This document shows, one piece after another, positions 1-9,558 of a stretch of DNA of 64,000 nucleotides. Location: contig CDRNVI010000056.1 in NCBI GenBank assembly GCA_977017575.1, positions 186,001 through 250,000 of the forward strand, written 5' to 3'. The notes under the pieces are model-generated. The model was not told the DNA's origin. It was given only the letters and a program-made list of their open reading frames with translations, and ran no database searches. The stretch comes from Paramoeba atlantica (lineage: Eukaryota > Discosea). Both the position numbers and the translations under genes were made by a program. Position 1 is the stretch's first letter. Each line of letters starts with the position of its first letter.

Positions 1-560
1 CTTGTGTGTGGAAACATGTGGAGTGTAGCGATGAGAGAGAGGTGACAAAGATACAATGGCGCAAATACGAAAGCGCATATGGAGACAAAGAGGAGAGAGT
101 CTCTCTACAAGGTTCACTGCGATGGAATTTCCTACCCGACACTCTGATCTCCTTCGATGTTTCCTTGCAGGAGGTTTTGGAGGGGCACGTAGACTTGTCG
201 ATACTACCGGCAAGATTGAAAAAGTTTGACATTGGTAGCAATCAGTTTAGCGGAAGTTTGGATTTAACGCATTTGCCGTCTACTCTGAAAGATTTGCGTT
301 TGGGATGGAATCGTTTTGAAGGTGAAGTTGATCTTACACGCCTCCCCGATACTTTGAAAAATCTCGACCTGTGTCATAATAGTCTGTGCGGAAAACCTGA
401 TCTCACAAAGCTTCCGAAGGCGCTAATGTGGGCCAGGCTCCTTGTCAACAATTTCGTCATACCTGACTTTATTCCGGAAGGTGTTCACATCAAGCCGTAT
501 GTGAGTAGAAGACGACCCTGTGGATTCAATCCGTACAAAGTACGATATAACCATAAATGA
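1..560 (+). CDS. LRR protein, 3' part (cut by window edge)
   Basis: The open frame enters from the left edge and ends at 560 (TAA). It carries the second cap cysteine region (WKHVEC) and then about five LRR units with the pattern LPxxLxxLxLxxNxFxGxxDL. It matches the gene at 7370-8071 base for base in the lines I compared, with a constant offset of 7511, so its missing start should resemble MQRAVRVADVPSRP. The match runs past the stop to about 759. Plant-type LRR caps usually sit on secreted or surface proteins, but no ligand can be inferred here. The near-perfect copy means a very recent duplication or an assembly duplication. Confidence 0.85.
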   Translation, partial: CVWKHVECSDEREVTKIQWRKYESAYGDKEERVSLQGSLRWNFLPDTLISFDVSLQEVLEGHVDLSILPARLKKFDIGSNQFSGSLDLTHLPSTLKDLRLGWNRFEGEVDLTRLPDTLKNLDLCHNSLCGKPDLTKLPKALMWARLLVNNFVIPDFIPEGVHIKPYVSRRRPCGFNPYKVRYNHK

Positions 561-1240
561 TGTATTCTAGCTGTACGTGTACTCTACTTGTATTAAGAAG
601 ACTAAGGCAGAAAGTTATTTCTTTTTCTAGTACTTGTAAATATTTTCTAGTAGTTGTAAATATTGTTTGAAGGCCAAATGGAGGATTTGCAATGTATGTT
701 TTAAACGGAAGGGTGTGTGAAATAAAACTTTGAATAAAAAGTGGGATTGAACGAATAGTTGTTGTTGTTGTTGTTGGTAACAAGAGCGCCTGCAATCCCC
801 ACATGCAAACGCCGCAAGTACCACTCCGGCTCCCGAAATTGTTCCGGGTACGGGGACGCAAGGCTCTCCTAGGTCCTTCACCAATGACAGAGAACACTCC
901 GTAGTTAGCCTACCATGTGTCAATCCCACTGGGAGGGTTCCTGATCAAGCACGAGTGCCGCTTTTACGCTTTAGAGTAGTGTAGCTTTTATGTTTCGGAG
1001 GTTCTTCAATTAATTATGCATGTGTAAGCAAGGAATTTACGTAGTGAGACGTCTATGTCAATGTGTGAATGTAGATATTGTGTGGTATATAGAGCATGTA
1101 TTTGTGCACCCGCTCAGGAGAAAACAAAATTATTAAAGGATATTTTGTACAGTATAATGACATGCAGGACCGTAAGTGAAAGTATGAAAATAGCTGATGT
1201 CGTATTCTATTTTACGTTTGTATGCTCAGCGGATACCTAA
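561..1240. other. 3' flank of LRR gene and gap
   Basis: Bases 561-759 are the 3' flank shared with the gene at 7370, including two AATAAA-like motifs near 720-740. A (GTT)n stretch follows at about 758-777. Beyond that I see only short frames that I do not support as genes, up to the end of the retroelement RT gene. Confidence 0.5.
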
Positions 1241-1246
1241 ATGTCT

Positions 1247-2980
1247 TCAGTCTCTTGATATGAATGTGAGGCCCTGTTCTGTGAAAAGTCTCCATGCTTT
1301 CTGCAAGCGTTTCCATGAATTGTACAATCTGAAGTTCAATTCATCACTAGAGAACATCCTTTTCAGACGAGTGCCTATGTCAGCTACATTTTCTTCTGTA
1401 GGTATATCACAAATGATGAGATTACCCGCAAAGCACTCATGCTGGCTGATGACCTCGTCCAAGGGATGCACACGAGAGTACCCCTTGTCAAAAGCACGAG
1501 AAGCCGCGAGATTGTCGCTTGCGATCACCATATTAGCGTATCCATGCTCGGTAGCCATGGTGATCGCTTGTGATATGGCTGTCGCTTCTGCAAGCGCAAT
1601 CGGCAGGTCGCACGACTGCTCGAGTAGGCGGTCCTTACAGATATTTCCGTTTTCCATAGGCCACACCGCCCAGCGAGAGGTGGTTGCATCAACCGCAGTG
1701 TAGAAAACACGTTTCTTGTATGTCAATCTGGAAAACATGGCCCAGTCCCGGGGCTTATTATTCATAGAAAGAACGCGACACATTCCTGCCTGTATCAGAG
1801 ACCGACATGGCTTATCAACCGGTACGCTCCAGTCGGAGATTTCGCCCAAGATACTTTGTTGCTTGGAAATTCGACCTAGATTTCTTGTCGCCACGCCCAG
1901 TATAGCGTAAGCATGGCGCAAGTAACCTGCGAATTGATACAGTTTCCTTGCAGATACAATATCCATACGGCCCGCTGCAAGTGCCCAACTCTTTACAATA
2001 ACTGGGTCTGGTATCCATTTTGCCCTTCCTTCGCTTTGTATGATTTTTATGCCGCAATATGTAAACGAGCAAGTTCTATTTTCCAAAGTCATGTATTTCG
2101 TGACAACGTTGAAAAGCTTGAAATTTCGCTCAAGGCGATAATACCAATCTCTTACTGTTTGTTTACAAGATACGACTAGAAATGAGTCGTATAATAGGGC
2201 AATGAATCCTCCCTGGGATAAACTTATTAGACCTGGAGCTTCAGTGCATTCATATAAGGTTTTATCTACGTTCAAGTCGAGATCTCCCTCTTCTTCGTAT
2301 AGCATTATTGCCCACATAATGCTTTGTGCAATGCCGCATGCATGCTTGTAACCCATCGGTAATACCGCGGGTCGACATATCATAGGTCCATGCTTTATAC
2401 AACAGGCATGTCCAAGACCAGATGAGATCGGTATCTGGTAGTAGCAGTTGCGGATGTCCCCATGCAGAAAACAGAAACCATTCATTGCGCAATCCCCCAA
2501 CCGAACTAGAGCGCGGACGAGTACTTGTGTGCTCGGCACGTGAAAGGGAACACCCTCCCCGACAACACGTTCATTGGTCCAGCGCAAGTCAAAAATTGCT
2601 CGCGAATACGTCCCATCCTTAAGTACTGCTATGTACTTTCCAAACCCTCGGGCCATCTCCTTTGTAGTCGATATCAATACCCCACATTCTTGTAGGTAAC
2701 GAATGTGCCTCCTATACTGGGAGGAGTCTGGCTCAGTCTTTTCAATGTATTGGGTGTCTGGCGGCAAGGGATCAGTGCCTATAAGGGAGATTGCCTGTCG
2801 CGAAAAGGGGAAACGGTCTAGGCCTGCGCTATCTAACCGGATACCACCTACATTTTGTAGAGGGTAGAGAGTATCCGAGTCGTGTGCAAAGCTTCCGCGT
2901 CTGCGAAAATCGCTATCCTCCGGTGCGTAGTACGCATCAAAAGGGGAGGACAGTTCAGAGCTTAGAAGTTCGGTATCCAT
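1247..2980 (-). CDS. reverse transcriptase / RNase H
   Basis: A 577-residue frame. The first ~300 residues hold RT segments (a PMGYKHA-type palm segment, then the catalytic region LLYDSF). The last ~200 residues hold an RNase H fold with acidic signatures TAVDAT, LAEATAI, VIASDN and NVADIGTR. It copies the element RNA into DNA. It is the last gene of the element. A related, more decayed RT fragment lies at about 24990-25300. Confidence 0.85.
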   Translation of the reverse strand: MDTELLSSELSSPFDAYYAPEDSDFRRRGSFAHDSDTLYPLQNVGGIRLDSAGLDRFPFSRQAISLIGTDPLPPDTQYIEKTEPDSSQYRRHIRYLQECGVLISTTKEMARGFGKYIAVLKDGTYSRAIFDLRWTNERVVGEGVPFHVPSTQVLVRALVRLGDCAMNGFCFLHGDIRNCYYQIPISSGLGHACCIKHGPMICRPAVLPMGYKHACGIAQSIMWAIMLYEEEGDLDLNVDKTLYECTEAPGLISLSQGGFIALLYDSFLVVSCKQTVRDWYYRLERNFKLFNVVTKYMTLENRTCSFTYCGIKIIQSEGRAKWIPDPVIVKSWALAAGRMDIVSARKLYQFAGYLRHAYAILGVATRNLGRISKQQSILGEISDWSVPVDKPCRSLIQAGMCRVLSMNNKPRDWAMFSRLTYKKRVFYTAVDATTSRWAVWPMENGNICKDRLLEQSCDLPIALAEATAISQAITMATEHGYANMVIASDNLAASRAFDKGYSRVHPLDEVISQHECFAGNLIICDIPTEENVADIGTRLKRMFSSDELNFRLYNSWKRLQKAWRLFTEQGLTFISRD

Positions 2981-3269
2981 TGTTTTGTGTGCGAAGTGCG
3001 TTTGAGATATAATTTATATCATATAATTTATTCTACTATGGGTGATCTATTTCCTACACAGCCACTATCTCCACATTTCTTAACTTTTATAGTTGGTCCA
3101 CTTGTCACAGTTTATTGTGACTTTTACTTCAATGACAGTGTGTAACTGTGTTCCCATATCTCTCGTCCTTCTCGATACGATTCTGCTTATCACCTGTTTA
3201 TCTAAAGTGTTCTAGTGATGCATACATTGTGTGCTTTACAATAATGGGACTGATTGTAAATTATTTATT

Positions 3270-4247
3270 TTATTCCATAGAATAACGTGTTGCAGTGAGT
3301 TCTGACATCCAGCGCCCTCTTCGAAGACGCGTGCTCAGATCAACTCCTTGCCGTGTCAAGTGTCCAGCGCAGCCGTGGCGCAGACAGTGGAACGACCATG
3401 TTTGCTGGCTGTTCCATCCAAATCGCGCGGCCGCGGCCGCTATCAAGCGATTGGCTTGCACCTTGTTCCAAGTCGGAAAGAGGCTTGATGTTGTTGAGAT
3501 TGTTTTGAAGTACCCGAGTAAATGGCGTACTTCAGGTGCTTGTACCGTATCAACGGCAAAGTGGTGACGACCTTTCCCTCCACGAATTTTTATTAGTACA
3601 TCGCTTTCGCTGATTTCCACGTCTGATGTCTGAAGACCTACGAGTTCGGAGTGTCGCAAAAGGCCAAAGTAACCAATTGCAAATCCTTGACCATACGTAA
3701 TCTCTCCCTGGTCAATACAATATGTGGATAGTACGCGAAGCTGGTCACGTGTGATGGAGCCCCGCGGCTTGGGGTCTAAACAAATTTTGAGCACCCCTTT
3801 AAATCGCCTTCGAAATCGAAGGGTTTGCGACCAACACTCGCTCTCTGGAAGGTCCTCAATTTGTCGCCAAACCAGGGCAGCGCGAAATGCTTCCAAGGTG
3901 GAGGGTCTGTAAAATCTCGACATGCTAGCACATAAGGCAAGGAAATTCTCTTCTGCCATGTTGCATGCACCATGGACACCCATAAGGTGTTCCAGGCGAT
4001 AAAAATATTGTGCTCGTTTTTGAGCCGTTCCCGCCGAAACGCCCACCTGAGCGAGCTGTCTATGAATTCCCACTTGAAGAAGAGAACGATACCCTCTCTG
4101 AATTTCTGCATCCCGCGAGGTTCGAGACTCTAGTGTCATGTTGAGTGCTAGAAATGGCGGAACAATAATTACATTATACAGTATGTAGTATACGTATGAT
4201 CTGGAGTTTTCATAAAGTAGACACGTACAACTGGCTACCGTGTGCAA
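3270..4247 (-). CDS. tyrosine recombinase of the YR retroelement
   Basis: A 325-residue frame with the C-terminal catalytic pattern of tyrosine recombinases: an Arg in a box-A-like segment (LLRHSELVGL), an HxxR box (FHCLRHG), and a terminal Tyr in the segment after GRW (TATRY). In YR retroelements this enzyme integrates a circular DNA intermediate in place of a DDE integrase. The gene lies between the gag-like and RT frames, which is the order of the VIPER/TATE group. Confidence 0.85.
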   Translation of the reverse strand: MHTVASCTCLLYENSRSYVYYILYNVIIVPPFLALNMTLESRTSRDAEIQRGYRSLLQVGIHRQLAQVGVSAGTAQKRAQYFYRLEHLMGVHGACNMAEENFLALCASMSRFYRPSTLEAFRAALVWRQIEDLPESECWSQTLRFRRRFKGVLKICLDPKPRGSITRDQLRVLSTYCIDQGEITYGQGFAIGYFGLLRHSELVGLQTSDVEISESDVLIKIRGGKGRHHFAVDTVQAPEVRHLLGYFKTISTTSSLFPTWNKVQANRLIAAAAARFGWNSQQTWSFHCLRHGCAGHLTRQGVDLSTRLRRGRWMSELTATRYSME

Positions 4248-4489
4248 CGATTCTTAAATAGCTGAAGTATATAGGTACTTCGTAATAGAACACTTGTTTA
4301 TAAATATTGTGTCGGCACACTTATCAGCACCCATAATATATTTATCGGCATCCATTTTTAGTATCTTACTACTTTTTCGGGAGTTTTTATCAAATGTACG
4401 TGAAAAATACTTTTCTAGTGTTTGATACGAACGCTTACTTTGCTTTCCACTCGTTCTTTCATACTTATTTTCATTTTGTGGTTCAATGT

Positions 4490-5626
4490 TTATTCATCGC
4501 GCCCGCGTTTGCCATGTCTAGGGAGAAATGGTTTTTCACGGTCGCGATGTTGACTAGCTTTGCAGTTCCGGGCCTGGTGCCCCCTTTTTCCGCAGTTCCA
4601 GCACGTTCCACCAGATGTACTGGAAACCGTTTGTCTAAAGCCATAACGGGGCTTTAAGTCCGGAGGAGCGCCGCGAGCGGATGCGCGTCCTTCAAGATTC
4701 AGACTCGGACGAGAGTGATGTACCTGCGACACCGCACGTGAATGCGCGGCGAGATGCGCAACAATGGACTTGTTGCTCGTATCGACTGAATTGTCCCGCA
4801 TGAGGGATTCCAGCGTTTCACGGGACACTGAGACTCCCTCGTGCCGCAGTCGATACGACATTACGATCGCACCGAGCTTGCACAACAGCGTCCACACGCT
4901 CAGACGAACCCCGTCGTCTTTCGCGTTCGCAAAGGGGACACCTGGTGGAATTTCGGTCAGTGCCTTGGCGTAGTATGCCCAGTCCAAACGTCCTGCGGCA
5001 ACGTCACAAACTTGGCGTTTGACATTCGGAGTAATCCAGGGCTCCGTGCAGAAGCCGGTCTGGGTAAGGCACGTGTGGATCGCCTCCCCGCACCGGGGGT
5101 CTTCTTGGGTCCCGATAATGGATCGAAAAGCCTCGCGGAGGTCTTTAGACGGGTGCTTCGTATTTGCTTCGGGGTGATGCGTCTGAGAGTTCACCGTAGG
5201 TTTTTCGAGAAGAGACGCCTCTTCTGCACCAAGCTCATCACGAAGCGCAACAAGGACTTGCGCGGGCACTTCGCTGCTTGCAAATGTACCATTTTGTACT
5301 GCAGCCAACGCGAGACGAATGCTCCGCGAGCCTGGTACACTGCTGCCTCTTCCCGCGTGCGCGCACGCACGTTCTAGGAGAGGATCGATTGGCATGCGCT
5401 CTTTCGCGAATTGGATTGCCCCGGGAATAACGGTGAGTAAATCCTGACGAACAGTCAGTCCCAGGCGTTTCATTGAGCATATTTGCTTAAATGCCTCCTC
5501 AGCCGAAACAGTGGGTGCTGCAACAGGCACCAATTCGGGGATAGCATCAGACATTGTAGTATTTTGAAAAACGAACAAAGACGTAAAACATGCGTTTTTA
5601 CACTGCTTACGGAGTGAGAAACTCAC
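4490..5626 (-). CDS. gag-like protein of the YR retroelement
   Basis: A 378-residue frame. Near its C-terminus is a CCHC zinc knuckle of the CX2CX4HX4C type (CWNCGKRGHQARNC), followed by a basic tail rich in R and K. Such knuckles bind nucleic acid in retroelement gag proteins. The N-terminal two thirds lacks a motif I recognise and is presumed structural. It is the first gene in the element's reading direction, about 240 bases before the recombinase gene. Confidence 0.75.
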   Translation of the reverse strand: MSFSLRKQCKNACFTSLFVFQNTTMSDAIPELVPVAAPTVSAEEAFKQICSMKRLGLTVRQDLLTVIPGAIQFAKERMPIDPLLERACAHAGRGSSVPGSRSIRLALAAVQNGTFASSEVPAQVLVALRDELGAEEASLLEKPTVNSQTHHPEANTKHPSKDLREAFRSIIGTQEDPRCGEAIHTCLTQTGFCTEPWITPNVKRQVCDVAAGRLDWAYYAKALTEIPPGVPFANAKDDGVRLSVWTLLCKLGAIVMSYRLRHEGVSVSRETLESLMRDNSVDTSNKSIVAHLAAHSRAVSQVHHSRPSLNLEGRASARGAPPDLKPRYGFRQTVSSTSGGTCWNCGKRGHQARNCKASQHRDREKPFLPRHGKRGRDE

Positions 5627-5864
5627 AGCCGATTACACATTACCTAAAGATTAATCCAACCGTAACAATATCTACATCAAGACGGGGCTATCCTTCAAAT
5701 CAAGCAGCCGTGTAAGCCTAAATTAAACGATAACTTGCATCCCGTGCCGATTCTTGCAAACTAGATATTTTTGAGTCACATCACGACTCATATTACCAAA
5801 GGTTGGAGTTATTAACTCGTCACAAGGTAACCTGACGCGCCGCTTCGTACGGCATTTTCAAACG

Positions 5865-6421
5865 TATCACAAGCTTAAAAACTGCGCTTGTAACATACAG
5901 AGCGCTTGGCGCACGATCACGGCGCTATATTCCTTGTGTTTAACGTAATTACCGAGCCAATGGGCTCATGTAGTGCGCGGCATGGCAACTACATCACAAA
6001 CTTAAAAGCTACGCTCGTAACATACAGAGCGCTTGGCGCACGATCACGGCGCTATATTCCTTACGTTCAACGTAATTACCGAGCCAATGGGCTCATGTAG
6101 TACTCGGCATGGCAACTACATCACAAACTTAAAAGCTACGCTCGTAACACACAGAGCGCTTGGCGCATGATCACAGCGCTATGTTACTTACGTTCAACGT
6201 AATTACCGAGCCAATGGGCTCATGTAGTGCTCGGCATGGCAACTACATCACAAACTTAAAAGCTACGCTCGTAACATACAGAGCGCTTGGCGCACGATCA
6301 CGGCGCTATGTTCCTTACGTTCAACGTAATTACCGAGCCAATGGGCTCATGTAGTGCTCGGCATGGCAACTACATCACAAACTTAAAAGCTACGCTCGTA
6401 ACACACAGAGCGCTTGGCGCT
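5865..6421. repeat. 127-bp tandem repeat array
   Basis: The block beginning AGCGCTTGGC recurs at 5901, 6028, 6155, 6282 and 6409, an exact period of 127 bases, with a partial unit before the first. Units differ at only a few positions. Each contains AACGTAATTACCGAGCC and a GGCTCATGTAGT block. The short frames that start here every 127 bases are by-products of the repeat. It sits directly beyond the 5' end of the retroelement gag gene. Confidence 0.9.
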
Positions 6422-6602
6422 CGCTCGCATTACGTGTCATGGATTTTGAGAGATAAAGGAAAACATGCAATGGCAGTACGTGAAACCAGTGCTATGATAT
6501 TTATCGATCTAATTATCTGCATTGTCTATAAATTTATAGATTTTTTTTTTTAAATACTTTCCCCCCTTTCATGCTGCCCATCCCTTACTTAGTATATAGT
6601 AT

Positions 6603-6854
6603 CATCCGACCTCAGCCTCCCACAGGAAGTGTGCATAACATTCCTTGTAGGTAGTCATGCATTACTTCCTTTCGTGGGCATCGGACTCCTTTAACCCTGC
6701 CGGTGCAAAGCAGAGGTCGGATGTAATCCCCCCCCTCATTCGGTCGTATTTCCCCCTAGCCTTCCATCACCTTTCCACATTTCCTGAGAAATGTGGCCCC
6801 GGGCTTTGGACCGGAATTGCAGGGTTAAAGGAGACCGATGCCCACGAAAGGAAG
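6603..6854. repeat. structured foldback element, copy A
   Basis: The arms at 6665-6700 and 6819-6854 are inverted repeats of 36 bases with one mismatch. An outer helix of 11 bases pairs 6603-6613 with 6713-6723. A 9-bp hairpin with a four-base loop lies at 6775-6796. AGGAAGT at 6624-6630 can pair with ACTTCCT at 6664-6670, which competes with the long stem. A second copy is at 52272-52605, with concerted changes in the arms. No coding frame explains it. It could be a foldback transposon or a structured RNA. Confidence 0.75.
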
Positions 6855-6929
6855 CTCAATGTCGATAGCATAGTGTACTTCAATAATTTGCGGATTTCCG
6901 AGAGAACCATAAATTGATCGAACTTTGAA

Positions 6930-7330
6930 TCACTTATTCACCCCCCTTACTTCACCACTCCCCTTACTTCACCAAAAAGTACGGGTTTTGGACCAAAAAT
7001 TGGGGACTAAGTAGGGGGGATAACGGTAACTCACGTAGAATTACGAAATTTGTTGAATTTTACTAAAACAAAACTAAAATTCGGGCCGCTTCGCGGCGCG
7101 TGTATTTCAGAGGCATAAAGATAAAGGGTGCCTTGAAGGGGACACTACATATTCCAAGTATAACGTAACACAACCACCACGCGGTGCAGTGTTTTTGAAT
7201 CCCCCCTGATAGGCAGAATATGGCAGAATACGGCAGATTGAGCGACCGCCTCCCCTCTTTTTGTAAGTTTTATTCCATTTTTTGGAATCAAAAAGAAAGG
7301 AATTGGAATCGTCCATTTCATTTACATTTA
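6930..7330. other. MITE-like repeat debris before LRR gene
   Basis: Bases 6940-7025 carry an imperfect inverted repeat with C6/G6 ends (ttcaCCCCCCTTACTT against AAGTAGGGGGGA). A palindrome CCGCTTCGCGG sits at 7086-7096, one of at least six such motifs in the window. No gene is supported. Confidence 0.5.
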
Positions 7331-7369
7331 GAGAGTAGTACTTTGAACTAACACTCGTACTTCGACACC
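7330..7369 (+). promoter_or_regulatory. conserved 5' block of LRR subfamily 1
   Basis: The ~40 bases before the ATG (gtACTTTGAACTAACACTCG...ACACC) recur nearly unchanged before the genes at 29455, 33616 and 36053. The conservation continues into the coding sequence and supports the ATG chosen. It may be 5' UTR or hold the trans-splice acceptor. No clear polypyrimidine-AG is seen inside it. Confidence 0.45.
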
Positions 7370-8071
7370 ATGCAACGTGCCGTACGCGTGGCCGATGTCC
7401 CCTCTCGACCCAGTAAGGTGCGAAACGCGGTCCTCCCACAAGAATACAATATGTTTCGACTACTGAGTAACGCCAGTTTTTCTGAGGAATCATGGAACGA
7501 GAAAACGCCTGCTTGTGTGTGGAAACATGTGGAGTGTAGCGATGAGAGAGAGGTGACAAAGATACAATGGCGCAAATACGAAAGCGCATATGGAGACAAA
7601 GAGGAGAGAGTCTCTCTACAAGGTTCACTGCGATGGAATTTCCTACCCGACACTCTGATCTCCTTCGATGTTTCCTTGCAGGAGGTTTTGGAGGGGCACG
7701 TAGACTTGTCGATACTACCGGCAAGATTGAAAAAGTTTGACATTGGTAGCAATCAGTTTAGCGGAAGTTTGGATTTAACGCATTTGCCGTCTACTCTGAA
7801 AGATTTGCGTTTGGGATGGAATCGTTTTGAAGGTGAAGTTGATCTTACACGCCTCCCCGATACTTTGAAAAATCTCGACCTGTGTCATAATAGTCTGTGC
7901 GGAAAACCTGATCTCACAAAGCTTCCGAAGGCGCTAATGTGGGCCAGGCTCCTTGTCAACAATTTCGTCATACCTGACTTTATTCCGGAAGGTGTTCACA
8001 TCAAGCCGTATGTGAGTAGAAGACGACCCTGTGGATTCAATCCGTACAAAGTACGATATAACCATAAATGA
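7370..8071 (+). CDS. LRR protein, subfamily 1
   Basis: A complete 233-residue frame. Residues 20-56 form an N-terminal cap like plant LRRNT_2: a helix (LPQEYNMFRLL), then SW, then C49 and C56 in the CxWxxVxC pattern. About five LRR units follow, residues 85-200 (for example LPSTLKDLRLGWNRFEGEVD), and a basic C-terminal tail ends it. No signal peptide or membrane segment is visible. The ATG is supported by the conserved block upstream. LRR solenoids with such caps normally bind protein or glycan partners, but the partner is unknown. AATAAA-like motifs follow at about 8229-8250. Confidence 0.85.
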   Translation: MQRAVRVADVPSRPSKVRNAVLPQEYNMFRLLSNASFSEESWNEKTPACVWKHVECSDEREVTKIQWRKYESAYGDKEERVSLQGSLRWNFLPDTLISFDVSLQEVLEGHVDLSILPARLKKFDIGSNQFSGSLDLTHLPSTLKDLRLGWNRFEGEVDLTRLPDTLKNLDLCHNSLCGKPDLTKLPKALMWARLLVNNFVIPDFIPEGVHIKPYVSRRRPCGFNPYKVRYNHK

Positions 8072-8271
8072 TGTATTCTAGCTGTACGTGTACTCTACTT
8101 GTATTAAGAAGACTAAGGCAGAAAGTTATTTCTTTTTCTAGTACTTGTAAATATTTTCTAGTAGTTGTAAATATTGTTTGAAGGCCAAATGGAGGATTTG
8201 CAATGTATGTTTTAAACGGAAGGGTGTGTGAAATAAAACTTTGAATAAAAAGTGGGATTGAACGAATAGTG

Positions 8272-9022
8272 TACTTTTTTTAATTTTTTATGAAATCCTT
8301 TTTCGTTCTTCGTATGGTGATACAGGGGTGAAAACTTTCATCTGGGGGGTTTAAAAATTGTAAAATTTTCTCAATTTTGTAGAATAATAACGCAATTTGG
8401 CGTATTTTGAGTGTATTCAGATGTTCAATAACATCCCTGAGGAACATTTTGAAAAACTCAAAAGGAAACATTGTACTCAGAACAGCTTTAAAGACCTCTT
8501 TCTTATGGTGGAACTGTTCGTTGTTGGTTGGTGGGGAGGCAGAAGGGCAGCCGGATCGTCTCGGAGCGAAATCATTACGGCACCTGGGATGTAAGAGGAC
8601 TCGAAGTCCCTGGCGTTCAGCGCAAGAGCTATGTATTCGACATCCGCTTCCGCGTTTCTACTACTTGGTAGGATGGCTGCTTTTTCAAAAAGGGGGAGAA
8701 TGTCCGTTATTCGCTTTACCTCGGCAATCGCTCCCGGCAACAAGCCCCCACCCGGATTCTCCAGCGAACTCCATAGCCGAAAAAACGCCAAGTACCTTTG
8801 CTATTGGTTTCTCTTGGGACCTGACTGGGCTTGCCTGAGTTTGCATTTTACTGGTTTCAGCCCTCTAAATAATATTCACGTATTTTCCAAAAATGATTCT
8901 CTTTGCAATCTCTTTGCACTCTCTGCACATGAATGAGAAGTACATTCTGCCACTGGAATGTGTATGCAAAAAAAAATGTGTATGCAAATTTTCGTAATGT
9001 ACTTCTTCCTTGTGTTTCAACT
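8272..9022. other. repeat debris; no supported gene
   Basis: A degenerate Tc1-type end starts at about 8323 (TACAGGGGTG, then a TTTAAAAATTGTAAAATTTT arm). Bases 8745-8880 belong to a dispersed repeat found again at 36490-36620 (AGCGAACTCCATAGCCGAAA). The minus frame at 8477-8791 has a gag-like look but no diagnostic motif, so I do not call it. Confidence 0.45.
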
Positions 9023-9339
9023 AAACCATGTTCCAGGATAGTGTATACACATGCCCACTTAGTAAACCTAGTAAGTATACTAAGTGTCCCAAGGCCACTT
9101 AGTATACCTCCCCCCCCCTCCCAGCAACAGGAGCGGGAGAAGTCCCTTTTTTAGATGCGACAGAGCAACTTTTCTAGCAATCGTATTTTTTAAGGTCAAA
9201 ACACTATATTTTCTAGCAATGGTAGATAAAAAACGCGCCGCGAAGCGGCGCAAAACTCTTTTTTTGCTTTTTAGACAAAATTTAGTATACCGTACCCACT
9301 TAGTATACCTACTAGGTATATTATCCTGGAACATGGTTT
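9023..9339. mobile_element. MITE with 18-bp terminal inverted repeats
   Basis: The ends are AAACCATGTTCCAGGATA (9023-9040) and its exact reverse complement (9322-9339). Inside are several CACTTAGTATACCT blocks in both orientations and a central palindrome GCGCCGCGAAGCGGCGC (9235-9251). It has no coding capacity, as expected for a non-autonomous DNA element of 317 bases. Confidence 0.75.
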
Positions 9340-9558
9340 ACATCGAAAAGGCCTGGAACTATTCTCAAAATTACAATAGTCCTTCGCGTAGCAGAGACTG
9401 ATTTGGGCTAATTTTTCTCTTATTGGCTTTTATTGGCGAGTGAGATTCCGAAAATAGATTCTATCACTGCAGGAATTAGGATATTAAACGTGTTTGCAGC
9501 GAACACCGGATGACGTCTAACTTATTGTACTCTTCGGTAGGCATTTTTAATCAGGACA

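Larger units (their letters stand above)
1240..5640 (-). mobile_element. YR retroelement, VIPER/TATE-like order
   Basis: Three large frames lie on the minus strand in the order gag-like protein, tyrosine recombinase, then reverse transcriptase/RNase H. This gag-YR-RT order is that of the trypanosomatid VIPER/TATE elements. DIRS and Ngaro elements place the recombinase last. All three frames are open over normal lengths, so the element looks whole or nearly whole and young. I could not fix its termini. A 127-bp tandem array lies just beyond the gag end (5865-6421) and may be part of the element or of its target. Confidence 0.8.

Noticed and set aside
5865-6421. CRISPR-like array
   Set aside because: The 127-base units are contiguous, with no unique spacers between short repeats, and the setting is eukaryotic.
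5906-6553. Repeated 64-88-residue frames MAHDHGAIF...
   Set aside because: The frames start every 127 bases inside the tandem array and merely reflect the repeat; no sign of selection on protein.
7107-7752. Minus-strand frames opposite the LRR gene at 7370 (also at 29433, 33594, 36031)
   Set aside because: They recur wherever the LRR subfamily 1 start occurs, so they are antisense shadows conserved only because the sense gene is.
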